Positions 34,572 through 45,305 are shown, counted from the first letter of the stretch. The stretch is 64,000 nt of DNA from Hydractinia symbiolongicarpus (GCF_029227915.1 NC_079879.1:9424001-9488000), one strand, 5' to 3'. Program-made: numbers and translations. The notes: generated by a model not told the origin, from the letters alone.

Positions 34572-34643
34572 TGCCGTGACTAGGATTCGAACCTGGGTTA
34601 TTGCGGCCAAAACGCAATGTACTAACCACTATACGATCACGGC
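34572..34643 (-). tRNA. tRNA-His-derived H119, anticodon TTG
   Basis: Loop TTTTGGC gives TTG (Gln). C50:A64 mismatch in the T stem; the rest is consensus. Confidence 0.75.
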
Positions 34644-34861
34644 TTATGTGAGATTAACTATACATGCCTTGTTCAAAACACTCTGCTGCAAGGCGATGAT
34701 TAAGAAGTATATTACGTTATGTTTGAAGCCGATACACAACATAATTCGGTGATATAAAGAAAAAAACAAAATGAATTCAATAGACTGTTTTCTCTAGCGA
34801 ACAGAGACATTTTAATCGATACAGAAATATATGTTCACTTTCCTATCACTGATTCTTGTAA

Positions 34862-34933
34862 TGCCGTGACCAGGATTCGAACCTGGGTTATTGCAGCCAC
34901 AACGCAATGTACTAACCACTATACGATCACGGC
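34862..34933 (-). tRNA. tRNA-His(GTG) H120, near-consensus
   Basis: G31:U39 wobble only; an isolated good copy in the decayed zone. Its 5' flank is the shortened spacer and lacks the usual TATA-like patch. Confidence 0.93.
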
Positions 34934-35063
34934 GGATATGGCATTGTTTTGTTATAGAGAAAAGAAACAAAATTAAAACATCAGGAGCTGTTCATCCAAC
35001 CGAACGGCGAAAATTTGATCGATACAGAAGTACACGTTAACTTCCTATCACAGATTCTGGTAA
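34934..35063. other. 130-bp shortened spacer
   Basis: Spacer between H120 and H121 lacks about 90 bp, including the inverted-repeat core and much of the upstream flank. It opens the decayed transition zone. Confidence 0.75.
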
Positions 35064-35135
35064 TGCCGTGACCAGGATGTGAACCTGTGTTATTGGCGCG
35101 ACAAAACATTGTACTAACCACTATACGATCACGCC
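35064..35135 (-). pseudogene. tRNA-His pseudogene H121
   Basis: Anticodon arm is scrambled; acceptor and T loop carry further changes. No usable anticodon. Confidence 0.75.
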
Positions 35136-35359
35136 TAATGTGAGATTCTCAACTATGTATGTCTTGTTTAAAACACTTTGCTGCAATGCGTTGAATAAGA
35201 AGCATGTTTTGTTATGTTTGAAGTCGATACCCAACATAATTCGGTGTTTTAAAGAAAACAAGCAAAATTAAAGCTTCAGGAGCTCTTCATAAAAAGCGAA
35301 CGGGCTGAATTAAATCGATACAGAAGTACACGTTAACTTCCTATCACAGATTCTGGCAA

Positions 35360-35394
35360 TGGCGTGACCAGGATTCGAACCGGGCTTATACGGC
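35360..35394 (-). pseudogene. Truncated tRNA-His H122
   Basis: Only the T arm, 3' acceptor strand and the first few 5' bases remain; about 37 bp spanning the D and anticodon arms are deleted. Confidence 0.8.
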
Positions 35395-35615
35395 TAAGCG
35401 AGATTGTTAACTATAGATGTCTTGTTCAAAACACGCTGCTGGAATGCTTGATTAAGAAATACATTTCGTTACGTTTGAAGTCGATACATAACATAATTTG
35501 GTGTTATAAATAAAAGAAGCAACATTAATGCATAGGAAGTGTTTACCCTAGCGAACGGAAAAAATTTATTCGACACGGAAATACATGTTCACTTTCTTAT
35601 CACTGATTCTTGTAA

Positions 35616-35687
35616 TGCCGTATCCAGGATTTGCACCTGGGTTATTGCGGCCACAACGCAATGTACTAACAACTATACGATCACGGC
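35616..35687 (-). pseudogene. tRNA-His pseudogene H123
   Basis: A7:A66, G6:U67, T loop TGCAAAT and G18 changed to U, related to H118. Confidence 0.75.
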
Positions 35688-35911
35688 TAATGTGATATTG
35701 TTAGCTATATATGTCTTGTTCAAAACACTCTGCTGCAATGCGTTGAATAAGAAGTGTGTTTCGTTATGTTTGAAGTCCATACTCAGCACAATTCGGTGTT
35801 ATAAAGAAAACAAGCGAAATTAAAGCATCAGGAGCTGTTAATAAAAAGCGAACGGGGTGAATTTAATCGATACAGAAGTACACGTTAACTTCCTATCACA
35901 GATTCTGGCAA

Positions 35912-35983
35912 CGCCGTGACCAGGATTTGAACCTGGGTTATTGCGGCCACAACGCAATATACTAACCACTATACGATCACGGC
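35912..35983 (-). tRNA. tRNA-His(GTG) H124, discriminator G73
   Basis: A73 is G; A57 and G10:U25 are mild. Stems pair, but HisRS recognition may be affected. Confidence 0.82.
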
Positions 35984-36206
35984 TGATGTGAGATTGTTAT
36001 GTATATATGTCTTGTTCAAAACAATGTGCTGCAATGCGTTGATTAAGAAATGTATTACGTTAGGTTTGAAGTCGATACACAACATAATTCGGTGTAATAG
36101 AGAAAACAAGCAAAATTAAAGCATCAGGAGCTGTTCATCCAAACGAACGGGGTCATTTTATTCTATACAGAAGTACACGTTAACTTCATATCACAAATTC
36201 TGGTAA

Positions 36207-36278
36207 TGCCGTGACCAGGATTCGAACCTGGGTTATTGCGACCACAACGCAATGTACTAACCACTATACGATCACGGC
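36207..36278 (-). tRNA. tRNA-His(GTG) H125, near-consensus
   Basis: U38 only; first sound copy of the right sub-array. Confidence 0.95.
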
Positions 36279-36402
36279 TTATGTGAGATTGACTATACAT
36301 GCCTTGTTCAAAACACTCTGCTGCAAGGCGATGATTAAGAAGTATATTACGTTATGTTTGAAGTCGATACACAACATAATTCGGTGATATAAAGAAAATA
36401 AC

Positions 36403-36406
36403 AAAA
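36403..36406 (-). terminator. First T4 downstream of H126 (distal pol III terminator candidate)
   Basis: The trailer of H126 has no T4 for 90 nt; this is the first. Pol III normally stops at T4 or longer within roughly 20 nt of a tRNA 3' end. The position recurs from monomer to monomer. Confidence 0.35.
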
Positions 36407-36507
36407 TGAATTCATAGGACTGTTTTCTCTAGCGAACGGAGACAATTTAATCGATACAGAAGTACATGTTCACTATCCTATCACTGACTCTTGTAATGCC
36501 GTGACCA

Positions 36508-36518
36508 GGATTCGAACC
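36508..36518 (-). promoter_or_regulatory. Pol III B box in a consensus copy (H126)
   Basis: GGTTCGAATCC, tRNA positions 52-62, matches the TFIIIC B-box consensus GGTTCGANTCC. Most acceptor-broken copies keep it. Eight copies (H29, H42, H59, H72, H77, H104, H108, H116) lose it through A58 to C. Confidence 0.9.
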
Positions 36519-36550
36519 TGGGTTATTGCGGCCACAACGCAATGTACTAA

Positions 36551-36561
36551 CCACTATACGA
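36551..36561 (-). promoter_or_regulatory. Pol III A box in a consensus copy (H126)
   Basis: TCGTATAGTGG, tRNA positions 8-19, fits the tRNA A box. It is present in all consensus copies; ATG-type copies alter its last G. Confidence 0.85.
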
Positions 36562-36585
36562 TCACGGCTTATGTGGTATTGTTAA

Positions 36586-36594
36586 CTATATATG
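36586..36594 (-). promoter_or_regulatory. TATA-like upstream element (H126, representative)
   Basis: catatatag on the minus strand, about 19-25 bp before G1. Variants of this TATA-like patch (catatatgg, catatacag, catgtatag) occupy the same place in nearly all monomers, even where neighbouring bases differ. Insect tRNA genes often depend on such an element; its use here is inferred. Confidence 0.5.
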
Positions 36595-36790
36595 CCTTGT
36601 TCAAAACACTCTGCTGCAATGCCTTGATTAAGAAATATATTTCGTTATGTTTGAAGTCGATACACAACATAATTCCGTGTTGTAAAGAAAGTAAACAAAA
36701 TAATTGCACAGGACTGTTTTCTCTAGCGAACGGAGACAATTTAATCAATACAGAAGTACATGTTTACTATCCTATCACTGACTCTTGTAA

Positions 36791-36862
36791 TGCCGTGACC
36801 AGGATTCGAACCTGGGTTATTGCGGCCACAACGCAATGTACTAACCACTATACGATCACGGC
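36791..36862 (-). tRNA. tRNA-His(GTG) H127, consensus
   Basis: Exact consensus; in frame with H126 at 294 bp. Confidence 0.97.
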
Positions 36863-37083
36863 TTATGTGGTATTGTTAACTATATATGCCTTGTTCAAAA
36901 CACTCTGCTGCAATGCCTTGATTAAGAAATATATTACGTTATGTTTGAAGTCGATACACAACATAATTCGGTTATATAAAGAAAATAACAAAATGAATTC
37001 ATAGGACTGTTTTCTCTAGCGAACGGAGACAATTTAATCAATACAGAAGTACATGTTTACTATCCTATCACTGACTCTTGTAA

Positions 37084-37155
37084 TGCCGTGACCAGGATTC
37101 GAACCTGGGTTATTGCAGCCACAACGCAATGTACTAACCACTATACGATCACGGC
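37084..37155 (-). tRNA. tRNA-His(GTG) H128, near-consensus
   Basis: G31:U39 only. Confidence 0.94.
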
Positions 37156-37378
37156 TGATGTGAGATAGTTATGTATATATGTCTTGTTCAAAACACTGTG
37201 CTGCAATGCGTTGATTAAGAAATGTATTACGTTATGTTTGAAGTCGATACACAACATAATTCGGTGTAATAGAGAAAACAAGCAAAATTAAAGCATCAGG
37301 AGCTGTTCATCCAAACGAACGGGGTCAATTTATTCTATACAGAAGTACACGTTAACTTCATATCACAAATTCTGGTAA

Positions 37379-37450
37379 TGCCGTGACCAGGATTAGAACC
37401 TGGGTTATTGCGGCCACAACGCATTGTACTAACCACTATACGATCAGGGC
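37379..37450 (-). pseudogene. tRNA-His pseudogene H129
   Basis: C4:C69, A27:A43 and U57. Confidence 0.75.
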
Positions 37451-37671
37451 TCATGTCATATTGTTAACTATACATGCCTTGTTCAAAACACTCTGCTGCA
37501 ATGCGATGATTAAGAAGTATACTACGTTATGTTTGAAGTCGATACACAACATAATTCGGCGATATAAAGAAAATAAACAAAATGAATTCATAGGACTGTT
37601 TTCTCTAGCGAACAGAGACATCTTAATCGATACAGAAGTACACGTTAACTTCATATCACAAATTCTGGTAA

Positions 37672-37743
37672 TGCCGTGACCAGGATTCGAACCTGGGTTA
37701 TTACGACCACAACGCAATGTACTAACCACTGTACGATCACCGC
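37672..37743 (-). tRNA. tRNA-His(GTG) H130
   Basis: G3:G70 mismatch; G29:U41 and U38. Confidence 0.8.
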
Positions 37744-37960
37744 TTATGTGAGATTGACTATACATGCCTTGTTCAAAACACTCTGCTGCAATGCGATGAT
37801 TAAGAAGTATATTACGTTATGTTTGAAGTCGATACACAACATAATTCGTTGATATAGAGAAAATAACAAAATGAATTCATAGGACTGTTTTCTCTAGCGA
37901 ACGGATACAATTTAATCGATACAGAAGTACACGTTAACTTCATATCACAGATTCTGGTAA

Positions 37961-38032
37961 TGCCGTGACCAGGATTCAAACATGGGTTATTGCGACCACA
38001 ACGCAATGTACTAACCACTATACGATCACGGC
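37961..38032 (-). pseudogene. tRNA-His pseudogene H131
   Basis: U52:C62 and C56 changed to U; U38. B box broken. Confidence 0.72.
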
Positions 38033-38250
38033 TTATGTGAGATTGACTATACATGCCTTGTTCAAAACACTCTGCTGCAAGGCGATGATTAAGAAGTATA
38101 TTACGTTATGTTTGAAGTCGATACACAACATAATTCGGTGATATAAAGAAAATAACAAAATGAATTCATAGGACTGTTTTCTCTAGCGAACGGAGACAAT
38201 TTAATCGCTACAGAAGTACATATTCACTATCCTATCACTGACTCTTGTAA

Positions 38251-38322
38251 TGCCGTGACCAGGATTCGAACCTGGGTTATTGCGGCCACAACGCAATGTA
38301 CTAACCACTATACGATCACGGC
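38251..38322 (-). tRNA. tRNA-His(GTG) H132, consensus
   Basis: Exact consensus. Confidence 0.97.
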
Positions 38323-38544
38323 TTATGTGGTATTGTTAACTATATATGCCTTTTTCAAAACACTCTGCTGCAATGCCTTGATTAAGAAATATATTTCGTT
38401 ATGTTTGAAGTCGATACACAACATAATTCCGTGTTATAAAGAAAGTAAACACAATAAATACACAGGACTTTTTTCTCTAGCGAACGGAGACAATTTAATC
38501 GATACAGAAGTACATGTTCACTATCCTATCACTGACTCTTGTAA

Positions 38545-38616
38545 TGCCGTGACCAGGATTCGAACCTGGGTTATTGCGGCCACAACGCAATGTACTAACC
38601 ACTATACGATCACGGC
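38545..38616 (-). tRNA. tRNA-His(GTG) H133, consensus
   Basis: Exact consensus; an A11 tract lies just beyond its 5' flank. Confidence 0.97.
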
Positions 38617-38650
38617 TGATGTGAGATAGTTATGTATATATGTCTTTTAT

Positions 38651-38661
38651 AAAAAAAAAAA
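38651..38661. repeat. A11 tract replacing part of a spacer
   Basis: tttat plus eleven A stands where other monomers read gttcaaaacact. On the transcribed strand it is T11, about 35 bp upstream of H133, and could act as a strong pol III stop for anything transcribed from H134. Confidence 0.7.
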
Positions 38662-38843
38662 GTGCTGCAATGCGTTGATTAAGAAATGTATTACGTTATG
38701 TTTGAAGTCGATACACAACATAATTCGGTGTAATAGAGAAAACAAGCAAAATTAAAGCATCAGGAGCTGTTCATCCAAACGAACGGCGTCAATTTAATCG
38801 ATACAGAAGTACATGTTCACTATCCTATCACTGACTCTTGTAA

Positions 38844-38915
38844 TGCCGTGACCAGGATTCGAACCTGGGTTATTTCGGCCACAACGCAATGTACTAACCA
38901 CTATACGATCACGGC
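38844..38915 (-). tRNA. tRNA-His(GTG) H134
   Basis: G29:A41 mismatch in the middle of the anticodon stem. Confidence 0.85.
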
Positions 38916-39135
38916 TGAGGTGAGATTTTTATGTATATATGTCTTGTTCAAAACACTGTGCTGCAATGCGTTGATTAAGAAGTATATTACGTTATGTTTG
39001 AAGTCGATACACAACATAATTCGTTGATATAGAGAAAATAACAAAATGAATTCATAGGACTGTTTTCTCTAGCGAACGGATACAATTTAATCGATACAGA
39101 AGTGCACGTTAACTTCATATCACAGATTCTGGTAA

Positions 39136-39207
39136 TGCCGTGACCAGGATTCAAACATGGGTTATTGCGACCACAACGCAATGTACTAACCACTATACGA
39201 TCACGGC
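39136..39207 (-). pseudogene. tRNA-His pseudogene H135
   Basis: Copy of H131 at offset 1175. Confidence 0.72.
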
Positions 39208-39425
39208 TTATGTGAGATTGACTATACATGCCTTGTTCAAAACACTCTGCTGCAAGGCGATGATTAAGAAGTATATTACGTTATGTTTGAAGTCGATACA
39301 CAACATAATTCGGTGATATAAAGAAAATAACAACATGAATTCATAGGACTGTTTTCTCTAGCGAACAGAGACAATTTAATCGCTAAAGAAGTACATATTC
39401 ACTATCCTATCACTGACTCTTGTAA

Positions 39426-39497
39426 TGCCGTGACCAGGATTCGAACCTGGGTTATTGCGGCCACAACGCAATGTACTAACCAATATACGATCACGGC
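39426..39497 (-). tRNA. tRNA-His(GTG) H136, near-consensus
   Basis: U15 instead of a purine (Levitt pair weakened); stems all pair. Confidence 0.92.
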
Positions 39498-39718
39498 TTA
39501 TGTGGTATTGTTAACTATATATGCCTTTTTCAAAACACTCTGCTGCAATGCGATGATTAAGAAGTATACTACGTTATGTTTGAAGTCGATACACAACATA
39601 ATTCGGCGATATAAAGAAAATAAACAAAATTAATTCATAGGACTGTTTTCTCTAGCGAACAGAGACATTTTAATCGATACAGAAGTACACGTTAACTTCA
39701 TATCACAAATTCTGGTAA

Positions 39719-39790
39719 TGCCGTGACCAGGATTCGAACCTGGGTTATTACGACCACAACGCAATGTACTAACCACTGTACGATCACCGC
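39719..39790 (-). tRNA. tRNA-His(GTG) H137
   Basis: Copy of H130; G3:G70. Confidence 0.8.
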
Positions 39791-40007
39791 TTATGTGAGA
39801 TTGACTATACATGCCTTGTTCAAAACACTCTGCTGCAATGCGATGATTAAGAAGTATATTACGTTATGTTTGAAGTCGATACACAACATAATTCGTTGAT
39901 ATAGAGAAAATAACAAAATGAATTCATAGGACTGTTTTCTCTAGCGAACGGATACAATTTAATCGATACAGAAGTACACGTTAACTTCATATCACAGATT
40001 CTGGTAA

Positions 40008-40079
40008 TGCCGTGACCAGGATTCAAACATGGGTTATTGCGACCACAACGCAATGTACTAACCACTATACGATCACGGC
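40008..40079 (-). pseudogene. tRNA-His pseudogene H138
   Basis: Copy of H131. Confidence 0.72.
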
Positions 40080-40297
40080 TTATGTGAGATTGACTATACA
40101 TGCCTTGTTCAAAACACTCTGCTGCAAGGCGATGATTAAGAAGTATATTACGTTATGTTTGAAGTCGATACACAACATAATTCGGTGATATAAAGAAAAT
40201 AACAAAATGAATTCATAGGACTGTTTTCTCTAGCGAACGGAGACAATTTAATCGCTACAGAAGTACATATTCACTATCCTATCACTGACTCTTGTAA

Positions 40298-40369
40298 TGC
40301 CGTGACCAGGATTCGAACCTGGGTTATTGCGGCCACAACGCAATGTACTAACCACTATACGATCACGGC
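40298..40369 (-). tRNA. tRNA-His(GTG) H139, consensus
   Basis: Exact consensus; copy of H132. Confidence 0.97.
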
Positions 40370-40591
40370 TTATGTGGTATTGTTAACTATATATGCCTTT
40401 TTCAAAACACTCTGCTGCAATGCCTTGATTAAGAAATATATTTCGTTATGTTTGAAGTCGATACACAACATAATTCCGTGTTATAAAGAAAGTAAACAAA
40501 ATAAATGCACAGGACTTTTTTCTCTAGCGAACGGAGAAAATTTAATCGATACAGAAGTACATGTTCACTATCCTATCACTGACTCTTGTAA

Positions 40592-40663
40592 TGCCGTGAC
40601 CAGGATTCGAACCTGGGTTATTGCGGCCACAACGCAATGTACTAACCACTATACGATCACGGC
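40592..40663 (-). tRNA. tRNA-His(GTG) H140, consensus
   Basis: Exact consensus. A spacer change creates a T4 only 51 nt downstream, nearer than in most copies. Confidence 0.97.
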
Positions 40664-40697
40664 TGACGCGAGATAGTTATGTATATATGTCTTTTAT

Positions 40698-40708
40698 AAA
40701 AAAAAAAA
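40698..40708. repeat. A11 tract in spacer
   Basis: Same replacement, upstream of H140; lies in the second copy of the offset-2047 repeat. Confidence 0.7.
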
Positions 40709-40890
40709 GTGCTGCAATGCGTTGATTAAGAAATGTATTACGTTATGTTTGAAGTCGATACACAACATAATTCGGTGTAATAGAGAAAACAAGCAAAATT
40801 AAAGCATCAGGAGCTGTTCATCCAAACGAACGGCGTCAATTTAATCGATACAGAAGTACATGTTCACTATCCTATCACTGACTCTTGTAA

Positions 40891-40962
40891 TGCCGTGACC
40901 AGGATTCGAACCTGGGTTTTTTCGGCCACAACGCAATGTACTAACCACTATACGATCACGGC
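40891..40962 (-). tRNA. tRNA-His(GTG) H141
   Basis: G29:A41 and A44. Confidence 0.84.
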
Positions 40963-41184
40963 TTATGTGGTATTGTTAACTATATATGCCTTTTTCAAAA
41001 CACTCTGCTGCAATGCCTTGATTAAGAAATATATTTCGTTATGTTTGAAGTCGATACACAACATAATTCCGTGTTATAAAGAAAGTAAACAAAATAAATG
41101 CACAGGACTTTTTTCTCTAGCGAACGGAGACAATTTAATCGATACAGAAGTACATGTTCACTATCCCATCACTGACTCTTGTAA

Positions 41185-41256
41185 TGCCGTGACCAGGATT
41201 CGAACCTGGGTTATTGCGGCCACAACGCAATGTACTAACCACTATACGATCACGGC
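41185..41256 (-). tRNA. tRNA-His(GTG) H142, consensus
   Basis: Exact consensus, A10 tract upstream. Confidence 0.97.
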
Positions 41257-41290
41257 TGATGTGAGATAGTTATGTATATATGTCTTTTAT

Positions 41291-41300
41291 AAAAAAAAAA
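41291..41300. repeat. A10 tract in spacer
   Basis: Same replacement, one A shorter, upstream of H142. Confidence 0.7.
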
Positions 41301-41482
41301 GTGCTGCAATGCGTTGATTAAGAAATGTATTACGTTATGTTTGAAGTCGATACACAACATAATTCGGTGTAATAGAGAAAACAAGCAAAATTAAAGCATC
41401 AGGAGCTGTTCATCCAAACGAACGGCGTCAATTTAATCGATACAGAAGAACATGTTCACTATCCTATCACTGACTCTTGTAA

Positions 41483-41554
41483 TGCCGTGACCAGGATTCG
41501 AACCTGGGTTATTTCGGCCACAACGCAATGTACTAACCACTATACGATCACGGC
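41483..41554 (-). tRNA. tRNA-His(GTG) H143
   Basis: G29:A41, as H134. Confidence 0.85.
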
Positions 41555-41777
41555 TGAGGTGAGATTGTTATGTATATATGTCTTGTTCAAAACACTGTGC
41601 TGCAATGCGTTGATTAAGAAATGTATTACGTTATGCTTGAAGTCGATACACAACATAATTCGGTGTAATAGAGAAAACAAGCAAAATTAAAGCATCAGGA
41701 GCTGTTCATCCAAGCGAACGGGGTCAATTTAATCGATACAGAAGTACACGTTAACTTCATATCACAGATTCTGGTAA

Positions 41778-41849
41778 TGCGGTGACCAGGATTCAAACAT
41801 GGGTTATTGCGACCACAACGCAATGTACTAACCACTATACGATCACGGC
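41778..41849 (-). pseudogene. tRNA-His pseudogene H144
   Basis: H131 allele plus C3:C70. Confidence 0.75.
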
Positions 41850-42067
41850 TTATGTGAGATTGACTATACATGCCTTGTTCAAAACACTCTGCTGCAAGGC
41901 GATGATTAAGAAGTATATTACGTTATGTTTGAAGTCGATACACAACATAATTCGGTGATATAAAGAAAATAACAAAATGAATTCATAGGACTGTTTTCTC
42001 TAGCGAACGGAGACAATTTAATCGCTACAGAAGTACATATTCACTATCCTATCACTGACTCTTGTAA

Positions 42068-42139
42068 TGCCGTGACGAGGATTCGAACCTGGGTTATTGC
42101 GGCCCCAACGCAATGTACTAACCACTATACGATCACGGC
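42068..42139 (-). tRNA. tRNA-His-derived H145, anticodon GGG
   Basis: GGG (Pro) anticodon on a consensus acceptor, D and anticodon stem; C50:C64 is the only mismatch. Third separate origin of GGG. Confidence 0.78.
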
Positions 42140-42361
42140 TTATGTGGTATTGTTAACTATATATGCCTTTTTCAAAACACTCTGCTGCAAGGCCTTGATT
42201 AAGAAATATATTTCGTTATGTTTGAAGTCGATACACAACATAATTCCGTGTTATAAAGAAAGTAAACAAAATAAATGCACAGGACTTTTTTCTCTAGCGA
42301 ACGGAGACAATTTAATCGATACAGAAGTACATGTTCACTATCCTATCACTGACTCTTGTAA

Positions 42362-42433
42362 TGCCTTGACCAGGATTCGAACCTGGGTTATTGCGGCCAC
42401 AACGCAATGTACTAACCACTATACGATCACGGC
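42362..42433 (-). tRNA. tRNA-His(GTG) H146
   Basis: G4:A69, as H52; A11 tract upstream. Confidence 0.87.
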
Positions 42434-42467
42434 TGATGTGAGATAGTTATGTATATATGTCTTTTAT

Positions 42468-42478
42468 AAAAAAAAAAA
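42468..42478. repeat. A11 tract in spacer
   Basis: Same replacement, upstream of H146; fourth and last seen. Confidence 0.7.
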
Positions 42479-42659
42479 GTGCTGCAATGCGTTGATTAAG
42501 AAGTATAATTCGTTATGTTTGAAGTCAATACCCAACATAATTCGGTGTTATAAAGAAAACAAGCAAAATTAAAGCACCAGGAGCTGTTCATCCAAGCGCA
42601 CGGGATCAATTTAATCGATACAGAAGTACACGTTAACTACCTATCAGAGATTCTGGTAA

Positions 42660-42731
42660 TGCCGTGACCAGGATTCGAACCTGGGTTATTGCGGCCACAA
42701 CGCAATGTACTAACCACCATACGATCACGGC
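42660..42731 (-). tRNA. tRNA-His(GTG) H147
   Basis: A14 changed to G (U8:A14 contact lost); all stems pair. Confidence 0.9.
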
Positions 42732-42953
42732 TTATGCGAGTTTGTTAACTATACATGCCTTGTTCAAAAGATTCTGCCGCAATGAGATGATTAAGAAGTA
42801 TATTACGTTATGTTTGAAGTCGATTCACAACATAATTCGGTGGTATAAAGAAAATAAACAAAATGAATTCATAGGACTGTTTTTTCTAACGAACGGAGAC
42901 ATTTTAATCGATACAGAAATATATGTTCACTTTACTATCACTGATTCTTCCAA

Positions 42954-43025
42954 TGCCGTGACCAGGATTCGAACCTGGGTTATTGCGGCCACAATGTAAT
43001 CTACTAACCACTATACGATCACGGC
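42954..43025 (-). pseudogene. tRNA-His pseudogene H148
   Basis: G10:G25, A29:C41 and A31:C39. Confidence 0.75.
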
Positions 43026-43248
43026 TCATCTGAGATTGTTATCTATATATGTCATGTTCAAAACAATCTGCTGCAATGCGTTGATTAAGAAGTATATTTC
43101 GTTATGTTTGAAGTCGATACACAACATAATTCGGTTATATAAAGAAAATAAACAAAATAAATGCATCAGGAGATGTTCATCCAAGCGAACGGTGTCAATT
43201 TAATCGATACAGAAGTACACGTTAACTTCTTATCACAGATGCTGGTAA

Positions 43249-43320
43249 TGCCGTGACAAGGATTCGAAGCTGGGTTATTGCGGCCACAACGCAATGTACT
43301 AACCACTACACGACCACGGC
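43249..43320 (-). pseudogene. tRNA-His pseudogene H149
   Basis: C50:U64 and C53:C61 in the T stem, with G7:U66 and G12:U23 wobbles. Confidence 0.75.
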
Positions 43321-43541
43321 TAATGTGAGATTGTTAACTATACATGCCTTTTCAAAACACTCTGCTGCAATGAGATGATTAAGAAGTATATTACGTTATG
43401 TTTGAAGTCAATTCACAACATAATTCGGTGGTATAAAGAAAATAAACAAAATGAATTCACAGGACTGTTTTTTCTAGCGAACGGAGACATTTTAATCGAT
43501 ACAGAAATATATGTTCACTTTCCTATCACTGACTCTTGTAA

Positions 43542-43613
43542 AGCCGTGACCAGGATTCAAACCTGGGTTATTGCGGCCACAACGCAATGTACTAACCACT
43601 ATACGATCACGGC
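43542..43613 (-). tRNA. tRNA-His(GTG) H150, discriminator U73
   Basis: A73 is U and C56 is U; stems pair. Confidence 0.75.
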
Positions 43614-43835
43614 TCATATGAGATTGTTAACCATATATGTCTTGTTCAAAACACTCTGCTGCAATGCGATGATTAAGAGGTTTATTTCGTTATGTTTGAA
43701 GTCGATACACAACATATTTCGGTTATATAAACAAAATAAACAAAATAAATGCATGGGACTGTTTTCTCTAGTGAACGGAGACAATTTAATCGATACAGAA
43801 GTACATGTTCACTTTACTATCACTGATTCTTCCAA

Positions 43836-43907
43836 TGCCGTGACCAGGACTCGAGCCTGGGTTATTGCGGCCACAATGTAATCTACTAACCACTATACGA
43901 TCACGGC
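43836..43907 (-). pseudogene. tRNA-His pseudogene H151
   Basis: Same anticodon-arm defects as H148, plus C54 and G59. Confidence 0.75.
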
Positions 43908-44130
43908 TCATCTGAGATTGTTATCTATATATGTCATGTTCAAAACAATCTGCTGCAATGCGTTGATTAAGAAGTATAATTCGTTATGTTTGAAGTCAAT
44001 ACCCAACATAATTCGGTGTTATAAAGAAAACAAGCAAAATTAAAGCACCAGGAGCTGTTCATCCAAGCGCACGGGATCAATTTAATCGATACAGAAGTAC
44101 ACGTTAACTACCTATCAGAGATTCTGGTAA

Positions 44131-44202
44131 TGCCGTGACCAGGATTCGAACCTGGGTTATTGCGGCCACAACGCAATGTACTAACCACCATACGATCACG
44201 GC
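44131..44202 (-). tRNA. tRNA-His(GTG) H152
   Basis: G14, copy of H147. Confidence 0.9.
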
Positions 44203-44424
44203 TTATGCGAGTTTGTTAACTATACATGCCTTGTTCAAAAGATTCTGCCGCAATGAGATGATTAAGAAGTATATTACGTTATGTTTGAAGTCGATTCACA
44301 ACATAATTCGGTGGTATAAAGAAAATAAACAAAATGAATTCATAGGACTGTTTTTTCTAACGAACGGAGACATTTTAATCGATACAGAAATATATGTTCA
44401 TTTTCCTATCACTGATTCTTGTAA

Positions 44425-44496
44425 TGCCGTGACCAGGATTCGAACCTGGGTTATTGCGGCCGCAACGCAATGTACTAACCACTATACGATTACGAC
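44425..44496 (-). pseudogene. tRNA-His-derived H153, anticodon GCG
   Basis: GCG anticodon (Arg); A6:C67 mismatch and U2:G71 wobble weaken the acceptor. Confidence 0.72.
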
Positions 44497-44717
44497 TGTT
44501 GTGAGATTGTTATCTATATATATCTTGTTCAAAACACTGTGCCGCAATGCGATGATTAAGAAGTATATTTCGTTATGTTTGAAGTCGATACACAACACAA
44601 TTCGGTGATATAAAGAAAATAACAAAATTAGTTCATAGGACTGTTTTCTCTAGCGAACGGAGACAATTTAAACGATATAGAAGTACATGTTCACTATCCT
44701 AACACTGACTCTTGTAA

Positions 44718-44789
44718 TGCCGTGACCAGGATTCGAACCTGGGTTATTGCGGCCACAACGCAATGTACTAACCACTATACGATCACGGC
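44718..44789 (-). tRNA. tRNA-His(GTG) H154, consensus
   Basis: Exact consensus. Confidence 0.97.
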
Positions 44790-45011
44790 TTATGTGTTAT
44801 TGTTAACTATATATGTCTTGTTCAAAACACTCTGCTGCAATGCCTTGATTAAGAAATATATTTCGTTATGTTTGAAGTCGATACACAACATAATTCCGTG
44901 TTATAAAGAAAGTAAACAAAATAAATGCACAGGACTGTTTTCTCTAGCGAACGGAGACAATTTAATCGACACAGAAGTATATGTTCACAATTCTATCACT
45001 GACTCTTGTAA

Positions 45012-45083
45012 TGCCGTGACCAGGACTCGAACCTGGGTTATTGCGGCCACAACGCAATGTACTAAACACTATACGATCAAGGC
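45012..45083 (-). pseudogene. tRNA-His pseudogene H155
   Basis: U4:C69, G19 changed to U, G59. Confidence 0.72.
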
Positions 45084-45305
45084 TCATGTCATATTGTTAA
45101 CTATACATGCCTTGTTCAAAACACTCTGCTGCAATGCGATGATTAAGAAGTATACTACGTTATGTTTGAAGTCGATACACAACATAATTCGGTGATATAA
45201 AGAAAATAAACAAAATGAATTCATAGGACTGTTTTCTCTAGCGAACAGAGACATTATAATCGATACAGAAATAGATGTTAACTTTCCTATCCCTGATTCT
45301 TGTAA

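Larger units (their letters stand above)
36497..36568 (-). tRNA. tRNA-His(GTG) H126, consensus
   Basis: Exact consensus. A box, B box and TATA-like element of this copy are annotated separately. Confidence 0.97.
37483..38916. repeat. Higher-order repeat, first copy (offset 2047)
   Basis: H130-H134 recur as H137-H141 at a 7-monomer offset. A shorter tract around H131-H132 also recurs at offset 1175 (H135-H136). One A tract lies in each copy. Confidence 0.85.
39530..40963. repeat. Higher-order repeat, second copy (offset 2047)
   Basis: H137-H141; the last unit has gained A44 relative to H134. Confidence 0.85.

Noticed and set aside
35064-35135. Alternative anticodon in H121
   Set aside because: The arm is too scrambled to place a loop.
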